A stretch of DNA of 64,000 bases from Mesorhizobium sp. L-2-11 (GCF_016756595.1 NZ_AP023260.1:107754-171753), one strand, 5' to 3'. Shown: positions 1-10,341, counted from the first letter of the stretch. Notes: a model not told the origin generated them from the sequence alone. A program made the numbers and translations.

Positions 1-666
1 CTCCGCGGAATGGGCTTTGGCAGTTCCATGCTGGACGCGATCGAAGGGGAGTTCCGCCGTCTCGGCTTCAGGCTAGGCATTCATTTCCTGCGCGTCGGCG
101 AGCACAATCAGGACGCCGCATGCTTTTTCGTGAAGAACGGCTGGACCCGACCCGTAGTCAACAAACTGGTCTGCCACACAACCGTGCCGCTGGCGTTCGA
201 GACACCGTGGCTTGTCGAGGCGCGCCTGCCGGCCCGCTACCGCATCGTTGGCTGGCGGTCGATCGGCGCCGACCAGCGAACGATGATCCGGGATTTCGAC
301 GAAGCCGGCGTGAATGACGACGTCAATCCGTTCATCTACGAGGAGGATAGTGACCCGCACACGAGCTTGGCGCTCGTTGATGCCGACGGCGGAACGGTGC
401 GTGGCTGGGCGATCACCCACCGGCTCGACACCAGCACTTTGCGCTGGACCTGCTCGTTCATCCATCCCAGTCTCCAGGCAATGGCCTTGGTGCGGCCGCT
501 GTGGCTCGAAGTAACGCGCCGCCAGCGCGCTTTTCCCGAACTGGTCAACATCATGTTCACGGTTCCGGTCACGGAGCCACGCATGGCTCGCTTTGCACTC
601 CGGCGCATGAGACCGTGGCTAAGCGGCCTCGCCTATGCCTGCATCACCATGAAAAGAGTGGCATGA
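1..666 (+). CDS. GNAT-family acetyltransferase-like protein, 5' end outside window
   Basis: The frame is open from base 1. The residues before the first ATG (LRGMGFG) look like the acetyl-CoA-binding motif A of GNAT enzymes (R/Q-x-x-G-x-G), so the true start lies upstream and the ATG at 10 is internal. The rest, about 150 residues, resembles a second degenerate GNAT half with no clear catalytic residue. It ends one base before the radical SAM gene starts, so it belongs to the same operon. A role in acylating or recognising the peptide product is possible but is inference. The substrate is unknown. Confidence 0.6.
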   Translation, partial: LRGMGFGSSMLDAIEGEFRRLGFRLGIHFLRVGEHNQDAACFFVKNGWTRPVVNKLVCHTTVPLAFETPWLVEARLPARYRIVGWRSIGADQRTMIRDFDEAGVNDDVNPFIYEEDSDPHTSLALVDADGGTVRGWAITHRLDTSTLRWTCSFIHPSLQAMALVRPLWLEVTRRQRAFPELVNIMFTVPVTEPRMARFALRRMRPWLSGLAYACITMKRVA

Positions 667-667
667 G

Positions 668-2644
668 ATGAGCGCCGATGTGCAGATCGTCTTAGTCAAC
701 ATGCCGATGTCGGCAATTGAACGGCCGTCACTGGCGCTTGGTCTGCTAAAGTCGGTGCTGACCCGGGCCGGACTGCGATCCAAGATAGTGTATGCCAACA
801 TCTGGTTCCTGGAATACGCGGGCCTCGCCGACTACAATATGCTTGAGGGTTCCCCCCCTGAGGATGCGCTTGTTGACTGGCTGTTCGCCGGCATCGCTTT
901 TCCTGACTTCGAAGCAGACCACGATGTCTTCCTCGACCGCTATTTCGAGCGCAATCCGATACACCCTAACAAAGGTTTGGCCGAGCGTCGTGCCCATTTC
1001 CGCGAGTTGCGCTCGCTTATCGGCGGCTTCATCGACTGGACAGCCGACAAGATACTGGAGCAACGGCCGGCCATGGTCGGGTGCACCTCGACTTTCACCC
1101 AGCATGTTCCCTCGCTCGCGTTGCTGCGCCGACTGAGCGAGCGCTCACCGGGCCTAGTAACTCTCATGGGTGGCGCAAACTGCGAATCGGTCATGGGGCG
1201 TAACACTCACGCGCGTTTCCCGTGGGTTGACTACGTCGTGTCGGGTGAAGCTGACGCACTGATCGGCGCCCTGTGTTGCGACATCCTCAATCACGGTAGA
1301 GACATTCCATCGGCCGACCTGCCATTCGGCGTTTTCGGTCCAGGGCATCGCGAGGCCGGCTATCCCGCCACGTCGATGGGCGACTTGGTGCCCCGCGCAG
1401 TGGTCGAGAACATGGATAATCTGCCGCTGCCCGATTTCTCGGACTATTTTGCCGAACTTGGGCGATCGCTCTACGCCGACCGCGTCTATCCCGGGCTGCC
1501 GATGGAGTTCTCTCGCGGCTGCTGGTGGGGGGCGCGCAGCCCCTGCACGTTCTGCGGACTGAACGGCGGATCGATGACCTATCGCCAGAAACCGGCCGGG
1601 CAGGCCGCAGAGGAGATGATAGAGATGTCGGCGCGCTACGGCTCGTCGCGCATCGAAGCGGTCGACAACATTCTGGCCCTTGACTACGTCGAAAAGACCC
1701 TGCCTCGCCTCACCGCCCTACCCGACAAGCTTGCGATCTTCTTCGAAGTCAAAGCCAATCTGAAGCGCCATGAAGTCGAGAAGTTGGCTGCCGCCGGCGT
1801 CCGCTGGATCCAGCCAGGTATCGAGAGCCTGGATACCCGTGCTTTGAAGCTGATGGGCAAGGGAACGACGTCAGCGCACAATGTTCAGCTCTTGAAATGG
1901 TGCCGCCAGTATGGCGTGCGGGTCAGTTGGAGCATACTGTGGGGCTTTCCCGGAGAGAGCGACGCCTGGTATGGCGAAATGGCCTCCTGGCTGCCGCTGC
2001 TGCATCATCTCCAGCCAGGACATGCGGTGCGGTTGCGCTACCAGCGCTACAGCCCCTATCATCGCGCAGCCGACAAACATGGGCTGAAGCTGCGCCCGGC
2101 CGCCTCCTATCGCTCCGTCTATCCGCTCTCGGAGCCCGATCTCGCGGATCAGGTCTACTACTTCGAAGACTGTGAAGACAGCGATGTCGGCGGCCATTTC
2201 GCTGCGCGCGACGCGAACCGCCGCCCGGGGCTGCATGCCGTTACCCAGGGTATCGATGCCTGGCTGAAAGCCTGGTACGAGCCGAAGCTGCCCATGCTGT
2301 CGATGCGCGACAGCGGCGACGAGATCACGGTCGAGGACACGCGCGCCATAGCAGTGGAGCCTGAACACCGGGTCAAAAGCCTCGCACGCGAAATTCTCCT
2401 AGCTGCGGACGAAGGCATGCCAGACGCCCGTCTGCGCGAACGGCTGAGCACGGCGAATGTGATGCAGACCGAGATCGACGAGGCGATAGCCGACATGATC
2501 GCTCGCAAGCTGATCGTGCGGCTGGACGCGCGGCTGGTTGGGCTCCCGCTCTGGAATCCCTATACACCAATGCCCGCGCCGACCGCGTTTCCGGGAGGCT
2601 ATTTCGACCGACGTGTCATGCCCGTAAGGCCGCCACGTGAATGA
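668..2644 (+). CDS. RiPP maturation radical SAM protein (B12-binding type)
   Basis: This 658-residue protein has an N-terminal Rossmann-like cobalamin-binding half (about residues 1-230) and a radical SAM half. The cluster motif is CWWGARSPCTFC with Cys285, Cys293 and Cys296. The wide CX7CX2C spacing followed by GLNGG is typical of the 'RiPP maturation radical SAM protein 1' family found with nitrile-hydratase-leader and Nif11 peptides. Members modify ribosomal peptides, in some cases by C-methylation. The gene starts right after the GNAT gene and overlaps the alternative start of the HlyD-like gene by ATGA, so translation is probably coupled. The precursor peptide it acts on is not in the window. 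Confidence 0.88.
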   Translation: MSADVQIVLVNMPMSAIERPSLALGLLKSVLTRAGLRSKIVYANIWFLEYAGLADYNMLEGSPPEDALVDWLFAGIAFPDFEADHDVFLDRYFERNPIHPNKGLAERRAHFRELRSLIGGFIDWTADKILEQRPAMVGCTSTFTQHVPSLALLRRLSERSPGLVTLMGGANCESVMGRNTHARFPWVDYVVSGEADALIGALCCDILNHGRDIPSADLPFGVFGPGHREAGYPATSMGDLVPRAVVENMDNLPLPDFSDYFAELGRSLYADRVYPGLPMEFSRGCWWGARSPCTFCGLNGGSMTYRQKPAGQAAEEMIEMSARYGSSRIEAVDNILALDYVEKTLPRLTALPDKLAIFFEVKANLKRHEVEKLAAAGVRWIQPGIESLDTRALKLMGKGTTSAHNVQLLKWCRQYGVRVSWSILWGFPGESDAWYGEMASWLPLLHHLQPGHAVRLRYQRYSPYHRAADKHGLKLRPAASYRSVYPLSEPDLADQVYYFEDCEDSDVGGHFAARDANRRPGLHAVTQGIDAWLKAWYEPKLPMLSMRDSGDEITVEDTRAIAVEPEHRVKSLAREILLAADEGMPDARLRERLSTANVMQTEIDEAIADMIARKLIVRLDARLVGLPLWNPYTPMPAPTAFPGGYFDRRVMPVRPPRE

Positions 2645-2712
2645 GGACAACTGCCATTTGCATATTCGCAGGGCGACAGCCGTTGGTGTTCTCAGCTGCC
2701 TGGGGAGAGAAA

Positions 2713-3975
2713 ATGCTGAAACCTGTGACGACGAGCGCAGAGAGCCCACGTGCCCTTCGTGATCCTGAGCATTTGAACCAAGCGATCCAACTCACATCGC
2801 GGTCGACGTGGATTCTGCTTGTTGCACTCGCGCTTTTCGTAGCTGGCGCGGTGGCTTGGGGGCTTCTTGGCCGGCTCGCCTTCCATGCCAGGGGTCAAGG
2901 CGTCATTCTGCTCGATCGCAGCGTCGTTGCCGACGTGGTAGCCCGGACAGGGGGCACAGTCGCGCAAATTCACGTCAAACCCGGGGACATGGTCACCCGC
3001 GGCGATCTTCTGGTCACGGTTAAGCTCGACGAGGTCGCGGAGCGCCTTGAGCAGGCGCGGATCGCTGTCCAAGCGCAACGCGCGGAGTCTGAAAATTACG
3101 ACAAGACTTCGCATGCAGATGTGGAGCGGCGCAGGCAGACTCTCAACCAAGAGATTTCATCGCTTAAGGCCAGCCTTGCAGATGCAGAGAAGAACCGCGA
3201 GATGATTCAAGGCCTGTACGAGGGCTTTGTGACGGAAGTGAAGCGCGGTTTTGCCACCCGCATCCAGGAACAGCTTGAGTTCGACCGCCTCATCGACGTG
3301 CAGCGCTCCATCCGTCAAATGACCGACCAGATTCGGAAGTTACAAACTGAGGAGATCGAATTCGAAGACTTGGTTCATCGCAGCCTAACCGAACTGCGCA
3401 TAAAGGTCATCGACGCGGAAGCCAGCTACCGTGATCTACAGGTGCAATTCAAGGTCGGCTCCGCGATCCGCAGCCCGGTCGACGGCACGGTCAGTGAGAT
3501 TACAACCCAGCCCAATGCGACGATTGCCGCTGGAATGAACCTGATCACGGTCGAATCCGGTACTTTGGAGAGACGCATGATCGTTCACGCCTACTTGCCG
3601 ATCGACCAAGGCAAGCGCGTGGTTCCCGGCATGCATGCACTTATCAGTCCTTCGTCCATCGATGAACAAATCTACGGGTCGATCAGGGGCCAGGTCAGCC
3701 AAGTGAGCCTGCTGCCGGTGTCCCGGGGTGACTTACTGGCCGTGCTCGGTAACGAGGCGCTCGTCAACACGATGATGGGCGCTGGCGCTCCGGTGCGCAT
3801 CGAGATCGAGCTTGAGGCAGATCCGGATACAAGGGACGGCTTACACTGGACGTCTGCCGCCCGTCCGCTGACAGAGGTGACGCCCGGCACGACCGCCGCC
3901 GTCAAAATCGTAGTGGACCGCGTCAATCCTCTCTCCCTTGTGCTGCCGATCGTGCGGACATGGACGCGTTTGTGA
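2713..3975 (+). CDS. NHLP-type bacteriocin secretion protein, HlyD/membrane-fusion family
   Basis: About 420 residues. It has one N-terminal membrane segment (ILLVALALFVAGAVAWGLLG), then a biotinyl-lipoyl-like half (GGTVAQIHVKPGDMVTRGDLL), a coiled coil (about residues 100-250) and a second half-motif (SAIRSPVDGTVSEI). This is the periplasmic adaptor plan of HlyD proteins that work with NHLP-type peptide exporters. The start at 2713 is chosen because GGGGAG sits five bases upstream. The ATG at 2641 overlapping the previous stop would add 24 residues that look non-conserved. Its 3' end overlaps the next ABC gene by 16 bases. Confidence 0.85.
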   Translation: MLKPVTTSAESPRALRDPEHLNQAIQLTSRSTWILLVALALFVAGAVAWGLLGRLAFHARGQGVILLDRSVVADVVARTGGTVAQIHVKPGDMVTRGDLLVTVKLDEVAERLEQARIAVQAQRAESENYDKTSHADVERRRQTLNQEISSLKASLADAEKNREMIQGLYEGFVTEVKRGFATRIQEQLEFDRLIDVQRSIRQMTDQIRKLQTEEIEFEDLVHRSLTELRIKVIDAEASYRDLQVQFKVGSAIRSPVDGTVSEITTQPNATIAAGMNLITVESGTLERRMIVHAYLPIDQGKRVVPGMHALISPSSIDEQIYGSIRGQVSQVSLLPVSRGDLLAVLGNEALVNTMMGAGAPVRIEIELEADPDTRDGLHWTSAARPLTEVTPGTTAAVKIVVDRVNPLSLVLPIVRTWTRL

Positions 3976-6161
3976 CCAGCCGTGAGTTCACCCTGCGGCT
4001 GCGGCGGGCTGTCGCTACGCCAACAGTGTTGCAGATGGAGGCGGACTGCGGCGCTGCGGCGCTGTCCATGATCCTGGGGCATTTCCACCGTTTTGTCCCG
4101 TTGGACGAACTGCGCCAAGCCTGCGGCGTCTCGCGTGACGGTGCGCGCGCCAGCAATATAGTCAAGGCGGCGCGGGACTATGGCCTAGAGGCGCGCGGGC
4201 AGCAGTTGCCGATTGAAGCGCTCAGCTCGCTTGCACTGCCATTCATCGCCCACTGGTCGGCCGACCACTTCGTCGTAGTCGAAGGCCGGTCAGGTCGCGG
4301 TGTGCGAATCAACGACCCGGCGCTCGGCCGACGCATTGTCGGTCACGAAGAATTCTACGAAAACTATTCGGGCGTCGCGCTAGAGTTCAAGCGCGGACCC
4401 GATTTCAAACCAGGCGGCTACAGGCAGGGTATGCTGCGCACCCTGTTCGGCTGGACATCTGGGTCAAGAGCCGCGCTCGTAGTGATGGCGGCCACGACCG
4501 TCATGCTTGCGCTGCCGTCGATTCTGCTTCCTGCGCTCATCAAAGTGTTCGTCGACGAGGTCTTGGTACGCCGATTCGACACCTGGCTGTTTCCCATCAT
4601 CGTGGCCCTGCTGTTCGGAGTCGCACTGGCGGCCACCGTCACTTGGCTGCAACAACGCGTGTTAATGCGTCTACAGCTGAAATTGGCAGTGATGATCGGT
4701 GCGCGCTTCCTCTGGCACGTGCTGCGCCTCCCCCTGCTGTTCCTTACGCAGAGCCAGCACGGCGACATCGTCACCCGCGCGCACTCGGCCAATCAGCTTG
4801 CCATTCTGGTTTCCGGTCCCCTGCCGACCGCGGCCGCCCAGTTCGCAATGGTGATCGTCTATGCAGGCGTGATGGCGGTCTACAGCCTGCCACTCACCAT
4901 CGTCTCGATTTTGTTGGTGGCCTGCAACCTCGCTGCTGTGGGACTTGTGCGCCGCAGATTGAAGGACAGCAACATGGTCATCCTCAATATAAGCGCAAAA
5001 ATAGCCGCCGCCGCGATGTCCGGCCTTCAGTCGATCGAGACCATTAAGGCCATGGGCTCCGAGTCGGATTTCTTCCGTATTTGGTCGGGCTACCAGGCGC
5101 GCGCGGTGAACCAGTTCCAGTCGCGCGAACGCATCTCCCTGTGGCTAGGGGCGGCGCCGACCCTGATCGGGCAAATCATGACGGCAACGGTTCTCTGCTT
5201 CGGCGCGGTCCTGATTATCTGGGGCGAGATGACCATAGGCGGACTACTGGCGTTCCAGATGCTGCTCGGCAGCTTCATGACCCCCTTGCAGCAGATCGTC
5301 GACCTCAGCCTTCAGCTTCAGGAGGCAAAGGGCCACTGGGCGCGGCTCGAGGACATCCTTGCGGCGAAGAGCGATCCGCTGATCGAGGGGCGTCCGGCGA
5401 AGACGACAGCACCGGCAGCGGCAGCGGAACCGCCCCAACAACTCTCCGGGCGAGTCGAGGTTGGTGACCTAAGTTTTGCCTACGGCGCCTTCGACTTGCC
5501 CGTACTGCACGACATCAACCTGAAGGTCGAGCCGGGGCAGCGAGTCGCCTTCGTGGGTGGCAGCGGCAGCGGCAAGTCGACCCTGGTTCATCTTATGCTC
5601 GGTCTCTACACGCCGCGCTCGGGAAGCGTGCTCTACGATGACTGCCCGGTTGCCGAGGTGCCCCGCGACGTCTTCACCTCGAACGTCGCTTGGGTGGATC
5701 AGGACATCCGCCTGTTCGAGAGCACAATTCAAGACAACCTCGCCTTGTTCAATCGTGCTACCAGCCCGGCATCGATCGTGCGCGGGGCGCGGGACGCTTG
5801 TATTCACGAAACGATTCTGGGACGTCCCGGCGGATATGAGGGCATACTGACCGAGGGGGGCACCAATCTGAGCGGAGGCCAGCGCCAGCGCCTCGAGATT
5901 GCCCGCGCCCTCGCCCGCAACCCGAGGATTCTGGTGCTGGACGAGGCGACTGCCGCGCTCGATGCCGTCACCGAAGCGCAGATTGACCAGAACATGCGGC
6001 TGAGGGGCATGACATGCCTTATCGTTGCTCAGCGGCTCAGTACCATTCGTGACTGTGATCAGATCTTCGTGCTCGAGAATGGTACCATTGTCGAAAGAGG
6101 CACGCATGAAGAGCTCAAGGCGGCCAACGGCGTCTATGCCGGCCTTGTGGGGGCTGGATGA
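3960..6161 (+). CDS. NHLP-type peptidase/ABC exporter with C39 leader peptidase
   Basis: A 733-residue three-part exporter. The N-terminal C39 cysteine peptidase has the Cys30 (EADCGAAAL), His103 (ADHFVVVEG) and Asp119 (INDPALG) triad expected of a double-glycine leader protease. The middle is a six-helix permease (about residues 160-440). The ATPase has Walker A GGSGSGKST (about 535), signature LSGGQRQRL and Walker B ILVLDEATAALD. It should cleave the leader and export the modified peptide across the inner membrane with the HlyD adaptor. It overlaps both neighbours, so the four maturation and export genes form one transcription unit. All catalytic residues are present, so it should be active. 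Confidence 0.92.
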   Translation: MDAFVTSREFTLRLRRAVATPTVLQMEADCGAAALSMILGHFHRFVPLDELRQACGVSRDGARASNIVKAARDYGLEARGQQLPIEALSSLALPFIAHWSADHFVVVEGRSGRGVRINDPALGRRIVGHEEFYENYSGVALEFKRGPDFKPGGYRQGMLRTLFGWTSGSRAALVVMAATTVMLALPSILLPALIKVFVDEVLVRRFDTWLFPIIVALLFGVALAATVTWLQQRVLMRLQLKLAVMIGARFLWHVLRLPLLFLTQSQHGDIVTRAHSANQLAILVSGPLPTAAAQFAMVIVYAGVMAVYSLPLTIVSILLVACNLAAVGLVRRRLKDSNMVILNISAKIAAAAMSGLQSIETIKAMGSESDFFRIWSGYQARAVNQFQSRERISLWLGAAPTLIGQIMTATVLCFGAVLIIWGEMTIGGLLAFQMLLGSFMTPLQQIVDLSLQLQEAKGHWARLEDILAAKSDPLIEGRPAKTTAPAAAAEPPQQLSGRVEVGDLSFAYGAFDLPVLHDINLKVEPGQRVAFVGGSGSGKSTLVHLMLGLYTPRSGSVLYDDCPVAEVPRDVFTSNVAWVDQDIRLFESTIQDNLALFNRATSPASIVRGARDACIHETILGRPGGYEGILTEGGTNLSGGQRQRLEIARALARNPRILVLDEATAALDAVTEAQIDQNMRLRGMTCLIVAQRLSTIRDCDQIFVLENGTIVERGTHEELKAANGVYAGLVGAG

Positions 6162-8893
6162 ACATCGTCGACGTCCTCCTGAACAATAGCGCCCGGCTCA
6201 ATGCGATCATAACGCAGAGTTGGAAGGCACCCGGATCGACGCTCGCGTCGGCGCTGGGCATTGCCGAACAGCGCCGGATCGTGGGCGGAAACAACACGCT
6301 CGATGTCACGACAGTGGACCGGATATGGCTCGTGCTTTCGGGATCCGTCGAAGTATTTCTTGTGGACAGGCACGGCCGGTACCCGTTTCTGTCAGTCGAG
6401 GCGGGTGGGCTGATCGATTCCCTGCCAGCCGGCGACGAGTTCCGCTTCATCGGCGTGCCATCAGCCGACACTGAGATCGTCGAGACGACGCGCAAGGCGC
6501 TGTGGGAGCTTGCGTCGAACGCAGAGGCCCGACCGGCGCTCGAACAGGCCCAGCGCGGCTGGCTTACGTTGCTGGCCCGATGGCAGACCGGGCCGTCCCG
6601 CCAAGACGCGGGCTTGGCACTTACCGAAACGGCCGTAAGGGCCGCTATCGCCAGCCGTGCTGGGGAACTTGCCCAGAATTCCGCGGCGCATGAAGCAGCA
6701 CGCCTCACGGCGGAAGGCGATTTCGCCACGGAATTGGGCAACCTCGTTGATCTGATAAGCATCAAAACGACGGTCGAAGGCAGTGAGGAAACCGAGACGA
6801 TCGCCATGATCGTTGCCCGCGTGGCACGCGCGCTCGGCCATCCAGCGCTGTCGCCATGTCGCAATCAGATCACGACACCCCCGCTGGCCCTGGCCATCGA
6901 TGAGATCGCCCGGGACAACCACCTACAGTATCGGGCACTGATCTTGCAGGACCGTTGGTGGGAAAACGACCTCGGCCCGCTGCTAGCGACGGTCGGAACG
7001 GAGTCCGCCCCCTGCGCTCTGATCCGCTCCGGCAATCGCTACCTGTGTTACGGCCGTGGCGCCCCGCAGCCAGTGGATGCCAAGACCGGCGCAACGATCA
7101 ACTGCACCGCCTACGCCTTCTATATCCCGCTTCCTGAGGGCATGCCAACCGGTTGGCGCATCCTGCGCTTCGGCCTGCATAACTGCCGTGCCGACGTGCT
7201 CGCCATCATCGCTACGATGGTTCTGACCGGCCTTTTCTCACTCGCCTCCCCGACGGTCCTCGGCTGGCTGCTGGACCCGATCATTCCAGATGCCGAACTC
7301 GACCAAGTCGGCGTGATCAGCGCTCTGCTGCTACTTTTGGCGCTCGGCATGACCAGCACAAATCTCGTGGAGTCGCTGAGCAGCCTGAGATTGGAGGCGC
7401 GCGCGGACAACCGCATCCAGGCCGCTGTGTGGATCAGGCTCCTCAACCTGCAGGCGCCATTCTTCCACAGCTTCACGGCCGGCGACCTCGCCAGTCGCGC
7501 CGATGGCATCAACGTCACCCGCAAGCTGATCAGCCGATCGTTCATGACGTTCTTCTCGGGCTCTGTGTCGATGATCTTCAGTGTCGGCCTGATGCTCTAC
7601 TTCGAATGGCGCGTGACCTTGCTAGTGGTGCTCGTCTCGGCGCTGTTCGCGGGCGTTGCCTTTCTGATCGGCAAGAGCATCCTGAGCTACAATTTCGAAT
7701 CGCTCGAGCTGTCGGGAAAGCAGCAGGGCACTGTCCTGCAGCTGCTGGGCTCTGTCGCGAAGTTGCGGGTGGCCGGCGCCGAGCGCGAGGCGTTCCTCAT
7801 TTGGCTCCGCACCTACCGCCGCACGGTGACCCTCAGCCTGCGGCAGAGCATCCTGAGCAATCGTCTCTATATTCTGCGATCTGGCTTCGGACCGATGATG
7901 ACCGTGGTCGTGCTGGTTGTTCTGGGTGCGCACAGCGGAAACCTGTTCGCCTTCTTCCGCTCGACGAACGACCCGCGTCCCTATACGCCGCTGATGTCGG
8001 TCGCCGAGTTTGCGAGCTTCAACGTTGCTCTTGGCCAGTTCGTCAGCGCAGTCATGTCGCTGACCCGCGCGTCGCTGTTCATCGTCATGCTGCAACCCTA
8101 CTTCCAGCGCGTCCGTCCGATCCTCGAGGCGAAGGAGGAACGGATCGGTCAGGGCAGCCGGTTCTCGCAGCTGAGCGGAGAGATCGAGTTGCGCGACGTG
8201 CGTTTCCGTTATGCGCCGGACGCGCCCCTTGTTCTCAAGGGCCTGTCGATGCGCATCCCGGCCGAGCGCTTTGTTGCCTTGGTCGGCTCATCCGGCGCTG
8301 GCAAGTCGTCCATCATCCGGCTCTTGCTGGGCTTCGACGTCCCCGAGTCGGGCAATATTTATCTCGACGGTACCGACCTCCGCTTTGTCGATCTCCAGGA
8401 TATGCGGCGTCAATACGGCGTCGTGCTGCAAAACGGCCGCCTGCTAGCAGGCTCGATCTACGACAACATTGCAGCCGGCCTCCCGCTTTCCGAAGACGAG
8501 GCAATGGAGGCGCTGCGTATTGCCGCCCTCGATGAGGTGGTCAAGGATCTCCCCATGGGCCTACACACCGCCATCGCCGAGGGCGGCGTGACGTTCTCCG
8601 GAGGCCAGCGCCAGCGGCTGCTGATTGCGCGCGCTGTCACACGCAAACCGCGCGTCGTGATCATGGACGAGGCCACGAGCGCGCTCGACAATGTCACGCA
8701 GCGTCGCGTCATGGACAATCTGCGCAGCCTCCAGTGCACCCGGGTCGTCATCGCTCAGCGGATCTCAACTCTGGAGTCAGCCGACCTGGTCTACGTTATC
8801 GATGACGGCCGCATAACTGAAAGCGGCAGTTATCTCGAGCTGTTGCAAAAGGGGCGGCTCTTCAAGCAGCTCGCACAACGCCAGCTTCTCTAA
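6158..8893 (+). CDS. NHLP-type bacteriocin export ABC transporter, permease/ATPase subunit
   Basis: A 911-residue ABC protein that overlaps the C39 exporter by ATGA. Instead of a peptidase it has a long N-terminal region with a cyclic-nucleotide-domain-like stretch (LVLSGSVEVFLVDRHGRYPF, about residues 65-85). Then come six membrane helices (about 345-640) and an ATPase with Walker A GSSGAGKSS (about 710), FSGGQRQRL and VVIMDEATSALD. This is the usual second subunit of NHLP export pairs and probably forms a heterodimer with the C39 protein. It is the last gene of the operon. An IS6 element begins 107 bases downstream. Confidence 0.9.
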   Translation: MNIVDVLLNNSARLNAIITQSWKAPGSTLASALGIAEQRRIVGGNNTLDVTTVDRIWLVLSGSVEVFLVDRHGRYPFLSVEAGGLIDSLPAGDEFRFIGVPSADTEIVETTRKALWELASNAEARPALEQAQRGWLTLLARWQTGPSRQDAGLALTETAVRAAIASRAGELAQNSAAHEAARLTAEGDFATELGNLVDLISIKTTVEGSEETETIAMIVARVARALGHPALSPCRNQITTPPLALAIDEIARDNHLQYRALILQDRWWENDLGPLLATVGTESAPCALIRSGNRYLCYGRGAPQPVDAKTGATINCTAYAFYIPLPEGMPTGWRILRFGLHNCRADVLAIIATMVLTGLFSLASPTVLGWLLDPIIPDAELDQVGVISALLLLLALGMTSTNLVESLSSLRLEARADNRIQAAVWIRLLNLQAPFFHSFTAGDLASRADGINVTRKLISRSFMTFFSGSVSMIFSVGLMLYFEWRVTLLVVLVSALFAGVAFLIGKSILSYNFESLELSGKQQGTVLQLLGSVAKLRVAGAEREAFLIWLRTYRRTVTLSLRQSILSNRLYILRSGFGPMMTVVVLVVLGAHSGNLFAFFRSTNDPRPYTPLMSVAEFASFNVALGQFVSAVMSLTRASLFIVMLQPYFQRVRPILEAKEERIGQGSRFSQLSGEIELRDVRFRYAPDAPLVLKGLSMRIPAERFVALVGSSGAGKSSIIRLLLGFDVPESGNIYLDGTDLRFVDLQDMRRQYGVVLQNGRLLAGSIYDNIAAGLPLSEDEAMEALRIAALDEVVKDLPMGLHTAIAEGGVTFSGGQRQRLLIARAVTRKPRVVIMDEATSALDNVTQRRVMDNLRSLQCTRVVIAQRISTLESADLVYVIDDGRITESGSYLELLQKGRLFKQLAQRQLL

Positions 8894-8999
8894 AAAGGAA
8901 GTGTGCCGCTGCTCGTAGCAGCTTCAGACGCGGGATGGTGTGCACATCGTCTGACGGGCACCTGCACGCTGGTTGCTCCTGATCGGCTGGACGTTGCGG

Positions 9000-9827
9000 G
9001 GTTCTGTTGCAAATTTTTGTTGAACTGAAGCAAGAAGAGATGGCGGGCGGTGCTTATGCGGCGGCGAGGATATCGAACTGCTCGGCCAATGACGGATTTG
9101 GGTTGAAGGCGAACCTCGCCTGTCGTTTGCGCATCATGTGAAGCATTTCGATGCCGTCGAGGATGATGCTTGCGGCTGCGGGAGATTTGAAGCCGAGCAT
9201 CGGCCGAACACGGCGCTTGATCCGCCGATGGTCCTGCTCGATCCGGTTGTTCAAGTATTGGCTTTGGCGGATTCGGATCGGCTTCGGTCGGCGCCTGCAG
9301 CGATCCTGCAATCGATGTGTCGTATCGCAGGAAACGATCGCCTCCTGGTTGGTCTGGCTACCATCGATGACGACACGATCGGGACGCCCATGGCGCTCCA
9401 GCGCTTTCCTGAAGAAACGCTTGGCCGCCGGCAAATCCCGATGTTCGCTGAAATAGAATTCGACCGTGTCGCCGACGCTGTCGATAGCGCGGTAGAGATA
9501 CATCCACTGCCCTCGGACCTTGATGTAGGTTTCATCAACATGCCATTTGCCGGTCGCTGCGCGCTTGCGCCGGTTGAAGCGCTCCAGCAGCAAGGGCGAA
9601 AAGTGAACAACCCAGCGATGGATCGTCGAATGATCGACGCTAATGCCACGCTCGGCCATCCATCTCCTTCAGATCGCGCGGCTCAGTCCATATGCCAGAT
9701 ACCAGCGAACGCACACCAGGATGACCGATCGGTCGAAATGCCGGCCTCTGAACATCACAAACCTCCGAAAAAAATGTCGGAGGTCACTTGCCAGACAACC
9801 CGTAACGAAAAAATTTGCAACAGAACC
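9000..9827. mobile_element. IS6-family insertion sequence, about 828 bp
   Basis: Terminal inverted repeats are directly visible: GGTTCTGTTGCAAATTTTT at 9000-9018 and its reverse complement at 9809-9827. This GTTGCAAA core is typical of the IS6/IS26 family. One minus-strand transposase fills the element. The 8 bases outside the two ends do not match, so no target duplication remains. That suggests the element arrived or was rearranged by cointegrate formation or recombination. It sits between the RiPP operon and a degenerate region. Confidence 0.88.
9054..9755 (-). pseudogene. IS6-family transposase, frameshifted
   Basis: The N-terminal piece (MFRGRHFDRSVILV, from 9755) and the main body (MAERGISVDHSTIHRW, from 9659) are in different frames. 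The joint around 9658-9682, where family members read roughly LSLRDLKEMMAERG, has small insertions and a stop. The DDE residues are in the body: WHVDETY, VIDGSQ and the E of EQDHRRIK. IS6 elements are not known to need programmed frameshifting, so this copy is probably inactive. A truncated protein could be made from the ATG at 9659. Confidence 0.8.
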
Positions 9828-10341
9828 GGTTGTAGTGGGCGTCGATCGGGAAGGTATAATCCGCATGATTGCCATCAGTGATCTAGCCGTTCGCATAGAG
9901 CGTCTCAAGATAAGGATTGTCAGACACCAGCACGTGTTGGCGAACTTCTCGGCGGCTGCCTGGAATGTCTTGGCCACCCGATTCATCTCCTCAAAATTGT
10001 CGGCTCCCTCGAAGCGGGAGATTTCGACCATGGTGAGGTCACAGTGGGGCGGTGGCGGCTCCGCTGCCGCGGTGGCTCACCAGGTGGCATATCTACATGA
10101 TCCCGACGAAGACCATGGGAACATCGTCCGGCTTTGACCCGCCACCAGAACACGGCTTCATCTTCTCCCGCCTTAGCTGCGCCGGCCAGGTATGACGAGC
10201 GGCCGCCGCTGACCTGCATGGCACGCCAGACGGTCGGGAAGCCAATACTCTGCCTGTACGAGCAGCGGAGTTTGACAATGAATAGACGTATCGCGCAGGC
10301 CCGGATGTCATGCCATTCTTGTGGCGGACGGCCGTGATCAT
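9828..10341 (-). pseudogene. Degenerate minus-strand gene remnants next to the IS6 element
   Basis: No intact gene can be supported here. On the minus strand short sensible stretches occur in different frames. MVEISRFEGADNFEEMNR from 10031 continues in another frame as VLVSDNPYLETLYANG and then stops. QVSGGRSSYLAGAAKAGEDE (about 10240-10160) needs a frame change to reach KPDDVPMVFVGIM, ending near 10091. They look like decayed reading frames disrupted by the IS. The family is not recognised. Confidence 0.3.

Noticed and set aside
9828..9840. Target-site duplication for the first IS6 element
   Set aside because: The flanking 8 bases on the two sides differ, so none is called.
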